Below are positions 1 to 11,590 of a stretch of 64,000 nt of DNA, piece by piece. The notes under the pieces are model-generated. The model worked only from the letters and a program-made list of their open reading frames with translations. It was not told the DNA's origin and made no database searches. This stretch comes from Chinchilla lanigera (lineage: Eukaryota; Chordata; Mammalia; Rodentia; Chinchillidae), in contig NW_004955463.1 of the NCBI RefSeq assembly GCF_000276665.1, forward strand, positions 4,530,052-4,594,051, in the 5' to 3' direction. Position 1 is the first letter of the stretch; every line of letters starts with the position of its first letter. The translations under genes were made by a program, and so were the position numbers.

Positions 1-106
1 TTTTTTTTTTTTTTTGGTTTTTGGTTTTTCTCCTGTACCAGGAACCGAACTCATGACCTTGCACTTGCCAGGCAAGCATTTGCCGCTGAGCTAAATCCCC
101 AGCCCC
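1..106 (-). mobile_element. ID-type tRNA-derived SINE, cut by window edge
   Basis: The plus strand shows poly(T) and then the reverse complement of a tRNA-like body ending in CCCCAGCCCC, the inverted 5' end of an ID SINE. Inverted A-box (CTGAGCTAAAT) and B-box-like (GAACCGAACTC) pol III promoter segments are visible. The body carries the GGTAC-GGAGAAAAACC-type 3' extension shared by the other young copies here. The poly(A) end runs off the window, so its duplication cannot be checked. Confidence 0.85.
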
Positions 107-424
107 TCTTGCATTTTTTCTATTATTTTTGTGTTGCTTTGTTTTTGTCTTTGCTGTTATTATTTTGTCATTTTTTTCTCTTTAAAATAAAAAAAAAAAG
201 ATTTAAAAATTGGATTGAGGTGATAATAATGAAGACCATGAGTTCAGGTGATATTTTCTCAACTCACAGATATTAAGAGTGCATCACTAAAGTATACATT
301 AAGATTTTGTCCTAGTAATGAAAGTTGGGAACCACTTGCTTAGTGTCTCATGATGTATGAGAAATCAGCACAGGAAGAAGTGGGTAAGAGGGATGAGGTG
401 GAAACTGAGCTGAGTTTTGTTATT
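107..424. other. Unannotated sequence, T-rich at the left
   Basis: A T-rich stretch to about 190 is followed by sequence in which I recognise no gene or repeat. Confidence 0.5.
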
Positions 425-1000
425 CTATCTGTTATCTATTTCTGTTCAGTGAAGCACCACCGACCTCAGCTGTGTGATACAATAGCCACCTGTTTTGCTC
501 GCTGATCTGTGTCTGTGGATCTGAGCTGGGCTTATCAGGGCTCACTTGTGTGTCTGTGTTCAGCTGTGGCTGTCCAGGTATTTGGTTGATCTTCGGTGAG
601 CTCTCTCCCACATCTGGGGCTCTGCTCAGCTCACTGGACTGCCTTGGCTCCAGTCATTGTTCCTTGCTCCAGCAGGCTGATGGGGTATGTTCTTATGATG
701 TCATAGCACAGATGGAAGAGATGGAGACAGAGTGGGAGAACACAACGATCTTTGACTTTTAGGATAGCAACCGTCACGTGGCCACTTCCACATCATTCTG
801 TTGGCCAAACAAGTAATAAGATCAAGAGAATTTCAAGCAGCAGTATGGTTCCATCTCTTGAGGTGAGCAGTTCCAAAATCACATTGCAGACAGCATGAAC
901 ATAGAGAATCACTGGGGCTATTTTTGTATTCAGTTTACCACAACCATTGAAACCACATAGCTCATTCAGGATGTACAAGAGTTGGGTCTAACAACAGTCA
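425..1000. repeat. Old mammalian MER-type interspersed repeat
   Basis: The stretch resembles a widespread mammalian repeat that pairs a 5' segment rich in GATCTGTG/GAGCTGGG motifs with a 3' segment reading like CACTTCC-CA-CATTCT-TTGG-CAA-CAAGTAA (788-817 here). The two ends match best; the middle is diverged. I cannot name the family. The open frames inside it (for example 550-762) have no recognisable protein content. Confidence 0.4.
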
Positions 1001-2289
1001 TGTGTTTTCATGATTTCATCTTAAAGTGGAACATTGGGCTGTGTGGTGTGGGTGAAAAGAGGGCTCTCAAAACTCTCCGACCAGAAGACCTTCTGTTCAA
1101 CTCTGAGAACACTTCATCTGTTCTTCAGATGTCTGGGGACAGAAAGCAATGCCATGTGCAGATTATGAGTCCATAAAGCAGCCTCGGTTACAGAATAGTG
1201 TTGGTCATGGGAAAGGAAGGGAGAAAAGGGACTTGCAGTTATGCCAGACATGTGTCACATTTTTGTCACCTCTGTCTGAGAGTATCTCTAACAATTTTTA
1301 GTGCCATTCTCTGCCCTTTCCTAAGAAAGAAATGGGTACGTCTAGGGGAAGCAAAATTCCGTGGTGGCATGAGCACAAGCTCTCATCTGCTTCTAAGATT
1401 AGAACAGGACAGCAGAACAAAGATTTTTGTGTGTATGTTCTGGTCATCATCTGAAGCCCTCACACACAGTGATCATATTGTTCAAAGCAAATTTCATTAC
1501 CCACAGTCTCAGCCATGACTTGCTTTTCTGGAACACTCTTTGTTTCAGATTTGCTGAATTATTCAGGCTGTTAAAAAGCTGAGCGTATGTAAGAAGTCTT
1601 AAATCAAGTCATCTGTCTAGAATATTTCCTTTGAAGAATATTCCTTTTTTTAAATCTTTTTCACTAGCAGCCCCTCTCCCCTACTTTTTAAAAAATGAAA
1701 ACACTTTAAACAGTACATTGCTTTACTTTTCCTCTAATGGTACACTGGAAAGAGGCAGCTTCTTGAAATACCTGTGTATTTGTGAATGCCAGAAAAGAAA
1801 ATGGGCACAGTTTTTGTCAGTTCTTGCCATTACATTTCCTTAATTTACAGGCGTGTTCAGCTGTCTGAATGAGATTGCGGATTCTAGGGTTCTGTATCTT
1901 TTAGGTGGCAATTCTTATGGATACACAACGGTATTTAAGAATGGATATGTGACTCAAGGTGAATAAAGTGCAGACAATGAAGAATAGAAGAAACACTGGA
2001 TTGGAATAGAAGGGAAGGTACATGCACATATAGATGGGTGGCAGATTTGGATAGATTTGGTGAGGAATAAGCCACTGAACAGCAATCCAGCAACTCCCAT
2101 TCACATAGGTCCGAGAACTCCTGCTGCCTTCTTTCACAGATTTTTGATAGAGGTGTCTAGAAGTGGATGTGCCTTTAATATTTGACAATTAAAAGACCAT
2201 CCTCTAAAAAAATTAACCTCTTTCATTCAGACCACCATCTTGAGATTTCCTTCTAGCTTCATGCCTTAAGAGGATTATGCTATTCTCTG
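1001..2289. other. Unannotated sequence
   Basis: AT-moderate sequence with scattered short frames. The 106-codon frame at 1198-1518 has no domain, repeat signature or splice context that I can recognise. Nothing supportable here. Confidence 0.5.
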
Positions 2290-2503
2290 ATTGGCATTTT
2301 TTCAGCTCTGACATTGTTATTACTCTGGGCTGGGGTCTTTCCTTATTCAGGGGTGCATTGTAGGGTGTCTGACAGCCATGTCTGCCCTCCTGCTCCCAGT
2401 AGCACCGTCCTCCATCCTTTTTGTAACAATTCGGACCGTCTCCAGACACTGCCAGGTGTCTTCTGGGAGACAAAATCACTTGTAGTTGAGAACCACTACT
2501 TAA
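2290..2503 (-). mobile_element. MER5A-like hAT-Charlie DNA transposon relic
   Basis: The plus strand matches the reverse complement of the MER5A non-autonomous element. It has GTGCATTGTAGGGTGTCT, the cassette CCAGTAGCACC, CTCCAGACACTGCCAGGTGTC and the terminal GTTGAGAACCACTACT. These are known landmarks of the family, recalled rather than searched. The copy is old and diverged. Confidence 0.8.
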
Positions 2504-2779
2504 ATATTATGAGCCACAAACTGCTCAGAGAAATGCAAATGGCTGAGCAAAGTAAATAGGTAGATAGAAATCATGGCTGTGACTTTCTTATCCATTTAAA
2601 AAAAGTAAAATTACCTCCAACTTCTAGGTAGAAATAGATCATTACTTCAATGCAAATAAGAATGATAACAAGGCAGAATATCTTTGTAAAAAGTATTGTG
2701 AAGTCCATGTGTGCTTTTTGCTGTAAAGTAAGGAAACAGGAGCCAGTCACAACTGGGAAAATTTTAGGAAGATGCACAG
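2504..2779. other. Unannotated sequence
   Basis: No recognisable feature between the MER5A relic and the L1 3' end. Confidence 0.4.
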
Positions 2780-3552
2780 TTATATGAATAAAGTCAGAGT
2801 AGTGGAAAGCCAGAACTTACTGACTCAACTCTTTCTACTATGGGACTCAATAAATAGTGCTGGGAAGGATGTGAAGAAAGGAAAATACTTGTACACCACT
2901 TCTGGGAATATAAATTTGTACAGTCACTATGGAAAATCATATGGCTGTTCCTCAAAACACTACAAATAAGACTACCATATGACCCAGGAATTCCACTACT
3001 GGTATGTATCCAGAGGAAGTGAAGTCAGTGTGTCAAAGAAGCATCTGCTCTTCCACATTTATTGCAGGACTATTCACAATAGTCAAGATGTGGAAAAACC
3101 TAGGTATCTACTGGTAGGCAAGTGGATAAAGAAAATCTCATACATATATACAGTGTAATGTTATTTAGCCATAAAAAGAATGAAACCCCATCATTTGAGG
3201 CAATTTGGATGAAACTGGAGGTCTTTATTTATGTTAAATGAATCAGGAGCAGAATAACAAATACATGATTTCATTTATTTGTAGAAGTTAAAAAGCTGAT
3301 TTCCAGCAGTAGAAAGTAAAGCAGTGGTTACAAGAGGCTGGGAAGGATTGGAGAGGGAGAGGAAAATGCCGAGAAATGGTTAGTGGATACAAAAAGACAG
3401 CTGAATAGGAGGGATAAACTCTAATTTTCTACGGCACAGTAGGGCAAGTGGTCAAAAACAATTAATATAAAATTTCAAAACAGAGAGAGGATTTTGAGTG
3501 TTGCCAATGCAAAGAAATGATAACTATTTGAAGGGATAGATATATTAATCAC
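2780..3552 (+). mobile_element. Old L1 3' end (ORF2 C-terminal part and 3' UTR)
   Basis: The order of landmarks is that of the last part of L1 ORF2. It runs from the tract around GACCCAGGAATTCCACTACT (2982-3001), through TTATTGCAGGACTATTCACAATAG (about 3060-3083) and GTGGATAAAGAAAAT, to TTAGCCATAAAAAGAATGA and GGATGAAACTGGAGG. A 3' UTR-like stretch follows. The frame is broken by many substitutions and indels. It is interrupted by the B1-ID dimer and resumes at about 3761. Confidence 0.8.
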
Positions 3553-3760
3553 CAGCTGGATGTGGTCATGCACATAATCCCAGCACTCTGGGAGACTGAG
3601 GCAGGAGAATCACAAGTTTGAGGGCCAACTGGGTAATTTAGTGACTTCGAGAGAATTTGCCTCAGAATTAAAAATAAAAAAGGGCTGAGATTATAGGTAG
3701 ATTGTAGCCTTTGTGTAAAGGCTCTGGGTTCAGTCTTTAGGACCACATAAAAAGAAAAAA
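3553..3760 (+). mobile_element. Dimeric SINE: B1 joined to an ID-like monomer
   Basis: The left half (3553-3680) is a B1 monomer, with CATAATCCCAGCACTCTGGG followed by GAGGCAGGAGAATCAC. The right half (about 3684-3753) is a tRNA-like ID body starting GGGCTGAGATTATAGG and ending in an A-rich tail. This architecture matches the B1-dID type of dimer known from several non-murid rodents. It lies inside the L1 3' UTR: L1-like sequence resumes directly after it with ATTACCCTGATCTGACC. Confidence 0.75.
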
Positions 3761-3870
3761 AATTACCCTGATCTGACCATTATACAGTGTATACTTATAG
3801 TGAAATATCACATGATGCCTTGTAAATATGTACAATTAAAATGTATCTTTAAAACATTAAATAGGTCCTA
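3761..3870 (+). mobile_element. Continuation of the old L1 3' UTR
   Basis: ACCCTGATCTGACCATTATACAG followed by TGTAAATATGTACAATTAAAATG is the usual terminal segment of old mammalian L1 3' UTRs. It joins the part ending at 3552 once the B1-ID dimer is removed. Confidence 0.75.
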
Positions 3871-3949
3871 TTTGTGTGTTGTCTTTACACTATTGCTGAG
3901 ACCCATGGAGGTAAATGTGAGGGTTAAGTCTCCTCTCCCACCTTCATGT

Positions 3950-4255
3950 ATCTCCTCACCTCTATGACCCTACTGTGTGACCCAGATCTCTGTCAACAGC
4001 ATTTGTAGTGCTCATTTTATCCCCCTTCTTTAAAAGATACTGTCCCTCTACTGACCCATAATCTCCTTAACACCTAGGAATAAGGGCTGCGGATTTAGCT
4101 CAGCGGCACAATGCCTGCCTGGCAAGTGCAACATCGTGAGTTCGATTCCCGGTACTGGAAGAAAAACAAAACAAAAAAAAAGAAACCACATAGGAATAGT
4201 GTCTTATTTACTAACATGATACACAGAAGGTTCTTAATAAATGATTAGGCTCTTA
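3950..4255 (+). mobile_element. L2-like LINE 3' end, split by an ID SINE
   Basis: Reading across the ID insertion gives an L2-style 3' end: CTCCTTAACACCTAGGAATA, then GTGTCTTATTTACTAACATG, and ACACAGAAGGTTCTTAATAAATGATT at the end. These correspond to the L2 'AGGGCAGGGACT...CACATAGTAGGTGCTCAATAAAT' region. Diverged, so moderate confidence. Confidence 0.5.
4084..4186 (+). mobile_element. ID-type SINE with near-perfect target duplication
   Basis: A tRNA-like body (GGGCTGCGGATTTAGCTCAG) with a B-box (GAGTTCGATTCCC) is followed by GGTACTGGAAGAAAAAC and an A-rich tail. Flanking copies CACCTAGGAATA (4071-4082) and CACATAGGAATA (4187-4198) match at 11 of 12 positions. This is a target-site duplication expected of L1-driven insertion. 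It sits inside the L2-like fragment. Confidence 0.9.
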
Positions 4256-6167
4256 CAAATCCCCAACAGGCAAATTCGAGTGGCCACAGAGTTTCTAGTG
4301 CCAAATTGTTGCTTCTAACAGTAAATTAATAATACAAATTTTAGGCTTGTTTAAGAAATCAGAAACCATAAATACACATTACTTATTTTTTCTGGGTATG
4401 TCATGCAACTATACACAAAGTGAATAAAATGACCTTAAAAACTTATCTATGTCTGGAGCTACACTCATTACTGAAAACACATGTACAATTGTGATATACA
4501 TTCACACATATATACTGTGAATATACAGTGAATATAATAACTACTGAGGGTGAATATAATAACTAGTGAGGGTAATTGGTGTTTGAGAATTATTCACTTG
4601 TCTGCACTAATCAATATGTGTTGACACGAAATCCTTATAAATAACAAGACAATGCAATGCATAACTATCTTTTCATGCAAGAGGAGACATTTCTGGAGCA
4701 TCAGACAAATGTTCATTTGTAAAAATACCATTTTTTTCTTTTTACTCACATCTTGAATTTACTGACATCTCAAATAAACCCAGAGAAATAAAGTACTAGA
4801 CTATTGGGAAATCCCTGTCATTTTGTTAGAAATCTCAGAAGGAAAAACACTGGTAAACCATAAATATGACAGCTAATTTCGACAGCTACTGTCAGCTACT
4901 TACACGTGTTTCATTAACACAAGAAGCTGAACTGGGAATCCAAAAGACTGTGACTGAATTAATAAGCCCAGCTTTCTTTTATGTTGATAGTTCCTTTAGG
5001 GCATGCTAATAATGGGCCTCCTTGTTCTTCAGAAAGGAATGTCAGAACAATAGTTACAATAAGACCTAGGACATGAAATGACCTATGTGCTATCAAATTG
5101 TGCAGCACTTCTTTGGTCTGTGCTTGAATCTGATTGCTTCACTTATACACTTACTAAAACGCATGATTCCAGTGACCCTTGTAGCTTTCCTTCAACATCT
5201 AGAGAAGCTATCTACTCTTTCTTCTAGCTTCCCACATCCTCTCCATCTAAGAAGGTGAGGGAAAGTGATGAGCTCACCCCCAAAATGAAAACATATTTTA
5301 AAAATGTTTCATTTGGAGAATAGATTTATAGTACCATTGCAGTAAAGATCAGTCAGATATCTGACTGGACTGTCTTGGTTGGCACTGAACCATAAGCACT
5401 TCCATAGTCCAGGGCCAGTAAATGCATTCATGGTGAGCCAATCATAAGAAAAGTGACTCCCCTGCTCTATGATGTGAAATTGAGCTAAAACAACTGCAAT
5501 ACCCAGAAAGGCGTAGCTCTGACTCAAAATGTAACATGTCCAAGAAGCAACCCTAAGGCAGAATTCTAGACACACTGAATGAATGGATAAGTGTATTACA
5601 GGGAATACCCCTGAATCCTATTTTAGAGTAAATTCATAACATGAAAACTTGAGCCAACAAATTAAACACCCATTACAAAAGAATTTATTTTATGCTTCTC
5701 TTAGGTTTTATATTCCCCTAGGATGTGTAAATGCAACTGATTAAGTATTGAAAGCTGTAGCCAAAGCAGTGCAGGAAATTTTCTTTCTCTGCTATATTCT
5801 GTCGCACAATTTCTTTTCCCGAAACAAATATATGTTACTTGTTTAAAGGAAAAAATAATAAAGGCTATTTTGAAACACAAATTAATGTACAAAAGTGACC
5901 TTTTTTTGTACAAATGTGGTCCAAAGTAGTTTTTATCCACAGTCTTGGAGAGGGTGCCAGGGCCATGTAGTGGCAGATGGAGTATGTGTGGGCTGTGCTT
6001 GACATTGCACTTGGTGGGTAGGAGGAGAGGTCCAAAGTTCAGGGGGCTTCGTGATGGGCCCACGGGCACAGTCTAGATCAGACACAGGTAGGCTAAGCTG
6101 AGCACCCCTTCACACAAAGGGTGAACGTAAAGGAAAGTGATGAGGTTGAATACAAGGGAAGGTAGGC
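4256..6167. other. Unannotated AT-rich sequence with a small tandem duplication
   Basis: No gene or clear repeat family seen. A 22-bp unit (4528-4549 and 4550-4571) is duplicated in tandem with one mismatch. The 122-codon frame on the minus strand at 5701-6069 has no recognisable content. Confidence 0.5.
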
Positions 6168-6518
6168 AATGTCTCAGCCTGAGCTGCTATAACAAAGTAC
6201 CATATTCTAGCGGCCTATGAACCGCAGCATCTTATTTCACACAGTTCTGGAAGACAGAAGTCTGAGATGGGGTGCAGCATGCTCAAGTTCATGGTCAAGT
6301 TCTGATTCTCTTCTGGGTTGTCTTCTTGCTGTATCTTCATATAGTAGAAAGGGAGCTACTTAGCTCTCTGGCTTCTTCGAAATGGAACTGACCCTATTCC
6401 AGAGGGTTCAAATATCGTGATCTAATGATCTCTCTAGAGCCCCATATCCTAAACATAACATGATGGATTAGGATTTCAATACATGAACTTTGGGTAGATA
6501 TCAATATATAGTCCCTTG
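6168..6518 (-). mobile_element. MLT1/MST-like MaLR LTR, inverted
   Basis: The plus strand reads the reverse complement of a MaLR LTR. It opens with GAGCTGCTATAACAAAGTACC (the inverted LTR 3' end), continues with CACAGTTCTGGAAGACAGAAG (the inverted polyadenylation region), and closes with ATACATGAACTTTGGGTAGA near the inverted 5' end. No internal retroviral sequence is seen beside it, so it is a solo LTR relic. Confidence 0.75.
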
Positions 6519-7457
6519 CAGATAGTTTTCAGGCTGATCTGATTTACTTGACTCAAGGATTTTTATTGTTCTTGGATACATTTTGCTACCCCCTTTAGTT
6601 GCCTTGGGTGTTTGAGCATACATACAACCACCTAACACACGCACAACACCAAATGGTAAGTGACAGTACTAACCATCCACTTCTATATCAACAGCAGGTA
6701 CTGGACCTGAATACTTGAAACAATTATAATTATCTTTTTCCCTGGGAAAAATTCCAATACTGTCTTCAGTTTTCTGCATTGTGTATTCCAAAGCTGAGTT
6801 TGCAGCCATGTTGTGTAATACAAATCAATTCACCAACACCTCCAGCATCAGTTTTCATGGGAAAAAAAGCAATTAAGACTTAGAACAGGTGCTGCTTTGA
6901 CTATTAATTACAAACCATGTGGAACACATTGAGATGTACAGGATAATTCTGAGAAACATCTCACTTTAGATTGGAAAATGCTCCCTTGTTTTTTAAGTGG
7001 ACAGTTTTAAGAAAATACAAAGTGTAGGTATTTTAATGTGTGCAATAAAAATTTGAGGCTTTCTGACACTTAGATTATGAAAGCAGTTCATTTTTATTAA
7101 ATGATACTAGGAACGAGTCAGGAATTTACAAGATACTTTGGTGCATGAAACTAAAACACTTATATTTAAAAATAAAATAGAACAAAGTTAAATGTCACAA
7201 AGATAGTCAGAATACAGAGAGAAGAGGTCTTCTAGGCATGGTGGATGTGCATACCATCCCTGTTGGGCTCAGGGGTGTTCCCAGGTCCCAGAGGGTGGAG
7301 GGAATAAGAGAAGGAAAGGTTGGGACCCCACAAAATGGTGACAGGGATTACTTCCTGGAATTCCAATACAGAAGCAATGAAAGTGGGAACTTTGGCCCCT
7401 GTAGACAGCTCACAGCTAGGAAAAGTATGGAATGCTCCAGAAATACCAGTTATTGAT
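6519..7457. other. Unannotated sequence
   Basis: No recognisable gene or repeat. The 72-codon frame at 7238-7456 ends next to the SINE insertion and shows no conserved content. Confidence 0.45.
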
Positions 7458-7470
7458 TAACTCAGCATCT

Positions 7471-7571
7471 TTTTTTTTTTTTTTTTGGTTTTTCTCTGGT
7501 ACCGGGAACCGAACTCACGACCTTGCGCTTGCCAGGCAGGTGCTTTGCCTTTGAGCTAAATCCCCAGCCCC
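7471..7571 (-). mobile_element. ID-type SINE, inverted, with target duplication
   Basis: Poly(T), GGTTTTTCTCTGGTACC, inverted B-box, inverted A-box and CCCCAGCCCC appear in order. Flanks TAACTCAGCATCT (7458-7470) and TAAGTCAGCATCT (7572-7584) match at 12 of 13 positions. The insertion is complete and little decayed. Confidence 0.92.
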
Positions 7572-7584
7572 TAAGTCAGCATCT

Positions 7585-8080
7585 TAAACACAACATACCC
7601 TGCCTCTGCTTTACATCATGAGATGAATAATGTTAAATTATTGTCAAGAGAAACCCTCAAATGCAAATATGAGTCCACCAAAATCTCATAGCCTTTCAGG
7701 TAAGGAAACTTATGAGAGACACCAAAATTTAGAAGTGAAAGAACTGAAATTAAAAAAAAGAGTTTATAGTGGGATAAGATGAAAGGATAAAAAGAAATGA
7801 TATTCTTAATAATTTCTTCATAGGAAATAGAAGATTATATACCCCTGAAGGAAAACACAAGATGGATGATTTGTAACTAGAGGATTTAGAATTAAAAGTC
7901 ATGATTATTGGACTAACAATTTCAATAGATGGATGAACAATGGAAGGGACAGAGGGTAATAGGAATGTGCTAAAGAATGGAGCTAAGAAATTATCTGAAA
8001 AGGATGGAAAGTGGAAAAGGGGCAAAATCTGAGAGAATACCTACAAAAATTTTAGCATTTATATAAGGAAGAGAATGGGT

Positions 8081-8083
<3 letters not shown>
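7585..8083. other. Unannotated A-rich sequence
   Basis: Nothing recognised. The minus-strand frame at 7750-8025 is Ser/Phe/Pro-rich, as expected from the complement of A/G-rich DNA. Confidence 0.45.
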
Positions 8084-8124
<41 letters not shown>

Positions 8125-8141
8125 AGAGGGAGAGAGAGAGG
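8084..8141. repeat. (AC)n followed by (GA)n microsatellite
   Basis: About 36 bp of uninterrupted AC dinucleotides run directly into about 20 bp of GA-rich repeat. Confidence 0.97.
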
Positions 8142-8279
8142 ATCCTAAAGACAGTAATGGAATATTTCCTTGGGAAGACTTATAATATCAGTTGGTTAAA
8201 TTTTATTTCTAGTATCAGAAATTAAATATATTACAATTATGATAAACTAACTGGATTCCATTCACATGCTGAATACTCT

Positions 8280-9660
8280 TAGATAGGCAAAAAATAGCCC
8301 CTAAAAACAGCAAGATAATTCAACTATTGCTTACAAGAGATACAGTAATTACACAGAGATTGCAAAGACTGCCCAAACTGATAGGCAAATAAAAAGCACA
8401 TTAAAGAGAACCAAGAGGTATATTTCATTGCAAAGAGATGTGATTATCCAGGAAATTATAACACAAACCTTAATGTAATAAAGAAATTGCCTGAGCTACA
8501 TAAGCAGGAGCCAGCATACATACAAAAAGGATGCACAAATCTACAGAGAAGTCTTATTTACTTTTTAGTAGTACATGTTCAATGCATAATGATACATTCC
8601 TCATGGGGAGCTGATAAACGTACATAACACATCTTAGTCCCCTTCCTTCTCTGTCTCTGCCCTCCATCTCTGGATCCCCCAGAGAGGTTTTAAAGTATTT
8701 TCACTAAAACAGATACATAGGACTTGAGTAATACACTTAGTCTAGTATGTATGTATTACTTGCCATAAAATGAGATTTACACATAAAAATATTATGAAGT
8801 ACATGTACAATTGCTTTTTAGTTCACATAGAAAATTCCTGAAACTAGCTATGTATTATCACAGAAAATTTCAACAAATTCTAAAATTTCTGGTCAAATAA
8901 AAATTAGGCCACACTCACTGAGCAAATTGCAATAAAGTCAATGTTAGATAGAAAAAATTTGAAGTGACCCTATTGTAATTTAAAAACTAAATGCTTTCCA
9001 GTTAAAGGTAAACTTGTAATAGAAATTACTAGCTACTTAGAAATGAAATATTAAAACAATGATGAAATCTGCTGCATATTGGCCATGCTCAGAGGAAATA
9101 TGTAGAACTTGGATGTGATTTATGAATATACTATGAGCACACACACAGCACCCACACAGACCCTGAAAAATGCAAATATAACAATGCCACTCAGGCAGTT
9201 TGACAAATATATTCTAGCAAAGTTTCAAGAAGAGATACCACCAATATGGTTTGAACTATCCCAAAGCATAGAAAATAGATCTTTCTGATCATTTCACAGG
9301 TTTAACATGATTCTGATACCAAAGCAAACATAACTAGAGAAACTGATATGCAAATCTCATGTGTGGATTGAAGTACAAAATCCTTAATATAACATCTATA
9401 AACAGACTCTGAAACTAACAGGAAAGCTCAGCAAAATACAGAGTCCAGATTTAGCACACAAACGTAGAATTACCACTTGAAAATTGCCAGAGAATACTAT
9501 TATTCTCAATAGGAACAAAAAATAAAACACCTCAGAGTACCTTCCAAAGAATAATGCAATATCCCAATGAGAAAATCTATAACATTTACAGAAAGACCTG
9601 TACCGACAACTTAATGAACAGAGACATTCCAAATTCTTATACACTGAGAATTACATTTTC
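8280..9660 (+). mobile_element. Degenerate L1 ORF2 remnant
   Basis: The clearest part is 9250-9400. There, ATCCCAAAGCATAGAAAATAG, then ATGATTCTGATACCAAAGC and CAAAATCCTTAATATAACAT follow the order of the L1 reverse-transcriptase fingers region. The flanking A-rich DNA is compatible with L1 but too diverged to place, and 8560-8710 may be a separate inverted L1 3' UTR scrap. No open frame remains. Confidence 0.5.
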
Positions 9661-9878
9661 TCTTTTCTTAACCTCTGAGCTTTTGTCTTGTTACAACTAG
9701 CTGCCTGCTGATCAGGAAGCCATCTCCTCACTTGAGAGGAGTGATCTCAGGTCTAGATAAGTTGGGGACTAGGGCAGCCTGTTCTCTGCAGATTCTGCGA
9801 TAAGCCTGGTGGAGCAGGGTCTTCTGAACTTGTTACATCTCCACATCACCTGGCTTCATACTACTCTAGGATAGAAGA

Positions 9879-9879
<1 letters not shown>
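9661..9879. other. Unannotated sequence
   Basis: Nothing recognised between the L1 remnant and the TTTC array. Confidence 0.4.
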
Positions 9880-9941
<62 letters not shown>

Positions 9942-9943
9942 TA
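9880..9943. repeat. (TTTC)n microsatellite
   Basis: About 16 perfect tetranucleotide units. Confidence 0.98.
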
Positions 9944-10265
9944 TTTTATCATTTCCCAAGACTAGAATTAAGTAACAAAGTTCCCAGTGTCAAATTTGCT
10001 GCTTTCCAACAGTTGCATATCCGTTTGGGAAGAAGATGTTTCAGAATCCATTTTCAGGGAAAAAATGATTCTGTATTCAGGTCCCTATCACTCGTCTCCA
10101 TTACCTGTCAGCTCTTTGTGGTATCAGAGATGAGCAGGGTTGGAGGCAGGCTGAGGACCCTTAGTTTACCCCTGGAGTTGTGCCACTGCAGGTTCCCTGC
10201 CTTGTAATCACTCTCTATCAACAGTAGCTGGGATCCTCAGGGCACGGGGACATTGTACTAGTTTT

Positions 10266-10402
10266 TTTTTTTATTTTATTTTAAAGATAAAAGGGGGGAA
10301 ACATTAACAGACATACAACATTTTACAACATATCACAAGCACAGAACAGACAATACAGAGTTACAAACAAAGTGGTAGGGAATTAACAATGGTTGTTGTA
10401 TT
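10266..10402 (-). mobile_element. Short 5'-truncated poly(A) retrocopy with 16-bp perfect duplication
   Basis: The insert begins on the plus strand with a T-rich run, which is a poly(A) tail on the minus strand with AATAAAATAAA-like signals. About 110 bp of unique sequence follow. It is flanked by a perfect 16-bp direct repeat ACATTGTACTAGTTTT at 10250-10265 and 10403-10418. These are L1 target-primed insertion hallmarks. The source could be the 3' end of a young lineage-specific L1 or the 3' UTR of a cellular mRNA; I cannot tell which. Confidence 0.85.
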
Positions 10403-10418
10403 ACATTGTACTAGTTTT

Positions 10419-11459
10419 ACAGACTACAAGCACTGGATGTCATCTTGAGTCCAAGTCCCATTTGCTACCCCTCAGGTCCCAAACCAGCTGACTCTACCAT
10501 CCACTGACCATTGGGAAAAAGTAGAGTTTTAAAGGCTGTGGTCTGTTTGCATTTCCATAGGAACTCCTCAAGAACTCCTCAACAGGGGGAGATTATATTT
10601 GTGAAGACTCTAACCTACTGGGAACAGAACTTAGTTTATGACAGTCTCTGTTCCCCTGCCATTTTCTCCCTCATCCCTCTCTGTTTTCTTTATTACTTGA
10701 TCTCGATTCTCTAGAATCTCTCATAATTTGTCTTTCTCAACTTCTCCGCCTGCTTCCTGAGCCCCTGTCCCCTTGCCAAATGCACACCCACACTGCCCTT
10801 TTGGGGTTTTGTGTGATTTCATTTTGTTTGTACTGAACCTTCCTCCACTCCCCCTCCTCTTTTCCTGTATCATGGGTGAATCAATTCACAGTTTTCTTGA
10901 GCTGGAGCCAATAAAGATGCTATCTTTGGTGCATTTATTCTCATTTCCTTCCAGATAACCCTTCTCTTGAGCTCCAGCCTCATTCAGACAGCATTTTCTG
11001 GGGCCTAAGAGTCAGCACAGGGAGAGGGCTGGAGAGGAGGCGGCAGCCTCACTGAGCACCCGGCTCAGGCAGGTGATCTAAGCAAGGGAATGGGCCAGAT
11101 GGCAAACTGGCAAGCATAGGCCCAATAAAGAGAGCAGCTGCTATGCAGCTCCTCTGATCCATGCCAGGTGGAGTGCGGACTCAGAGCTGCCAAAGAGCTC
11201 AATTTTTAAGAAGCCAGAAATATCTCTGTTATCAGAAACATCACAGGCCGTCCAAACCCTGTGCAATTCTTCAGCTAGACTTGGAAAGCCGCAGGAGCCA
11301 ATTACTGACTGTAGCTCCCACTTTAGCTTGGTGAAGATTGCTATCACCCACCTGGGGAACGGTACCCAAACAAAAGACAGAGCAGATGGGAGTTCATTGA
11401 GGGAGCCAGGCCTCCTGCCTGGTTCTCCCTAGAGACGACTTTGTGGAGCAGCTGACATG
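10419..11459. other. Unannotated sequence
   Basis: No recognisable gene or repeat. Short frames on both strands overlap each other without coding signals. Confidence 0.45.
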
Positions 11460-11590
11460 CATTACGCAGTCGGATGTGTCAGGCGCTACTGTAAGCACTT
11501 CACATGTGTTGTCCCATGGAATTCTCTCCATAACCAGGGACACTGATCACCAGATTGAATAAATAAAACACAGAAGGCCCAGTTAAGTTT
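11460..11590 (-). mobile_element. MIR SINE fragment, inverted
   Basis: TACTGTAAGCACTTCACATGTG followed by CCCATGGAATTCTCTCCATAACC corresponds to the inverted MIR core (consensus-like CTAAGCACTTTACATG...TAATCCTCACAAC). A possible continuation at about 11725-11790 contains AGTCACTGACCCAGTAATAG and GATCAGGATTCAGG, like the inverted MIR 5' half. If so, the copy is split by about 130 bp. Confidence 0.55.

Noticed and set aside
4084..4186. tRNA gene
   Set aside because: The body is tRNA-like with A- and B-boxes, but it has an A-rich tail and target-site duplications, as a SINE does.
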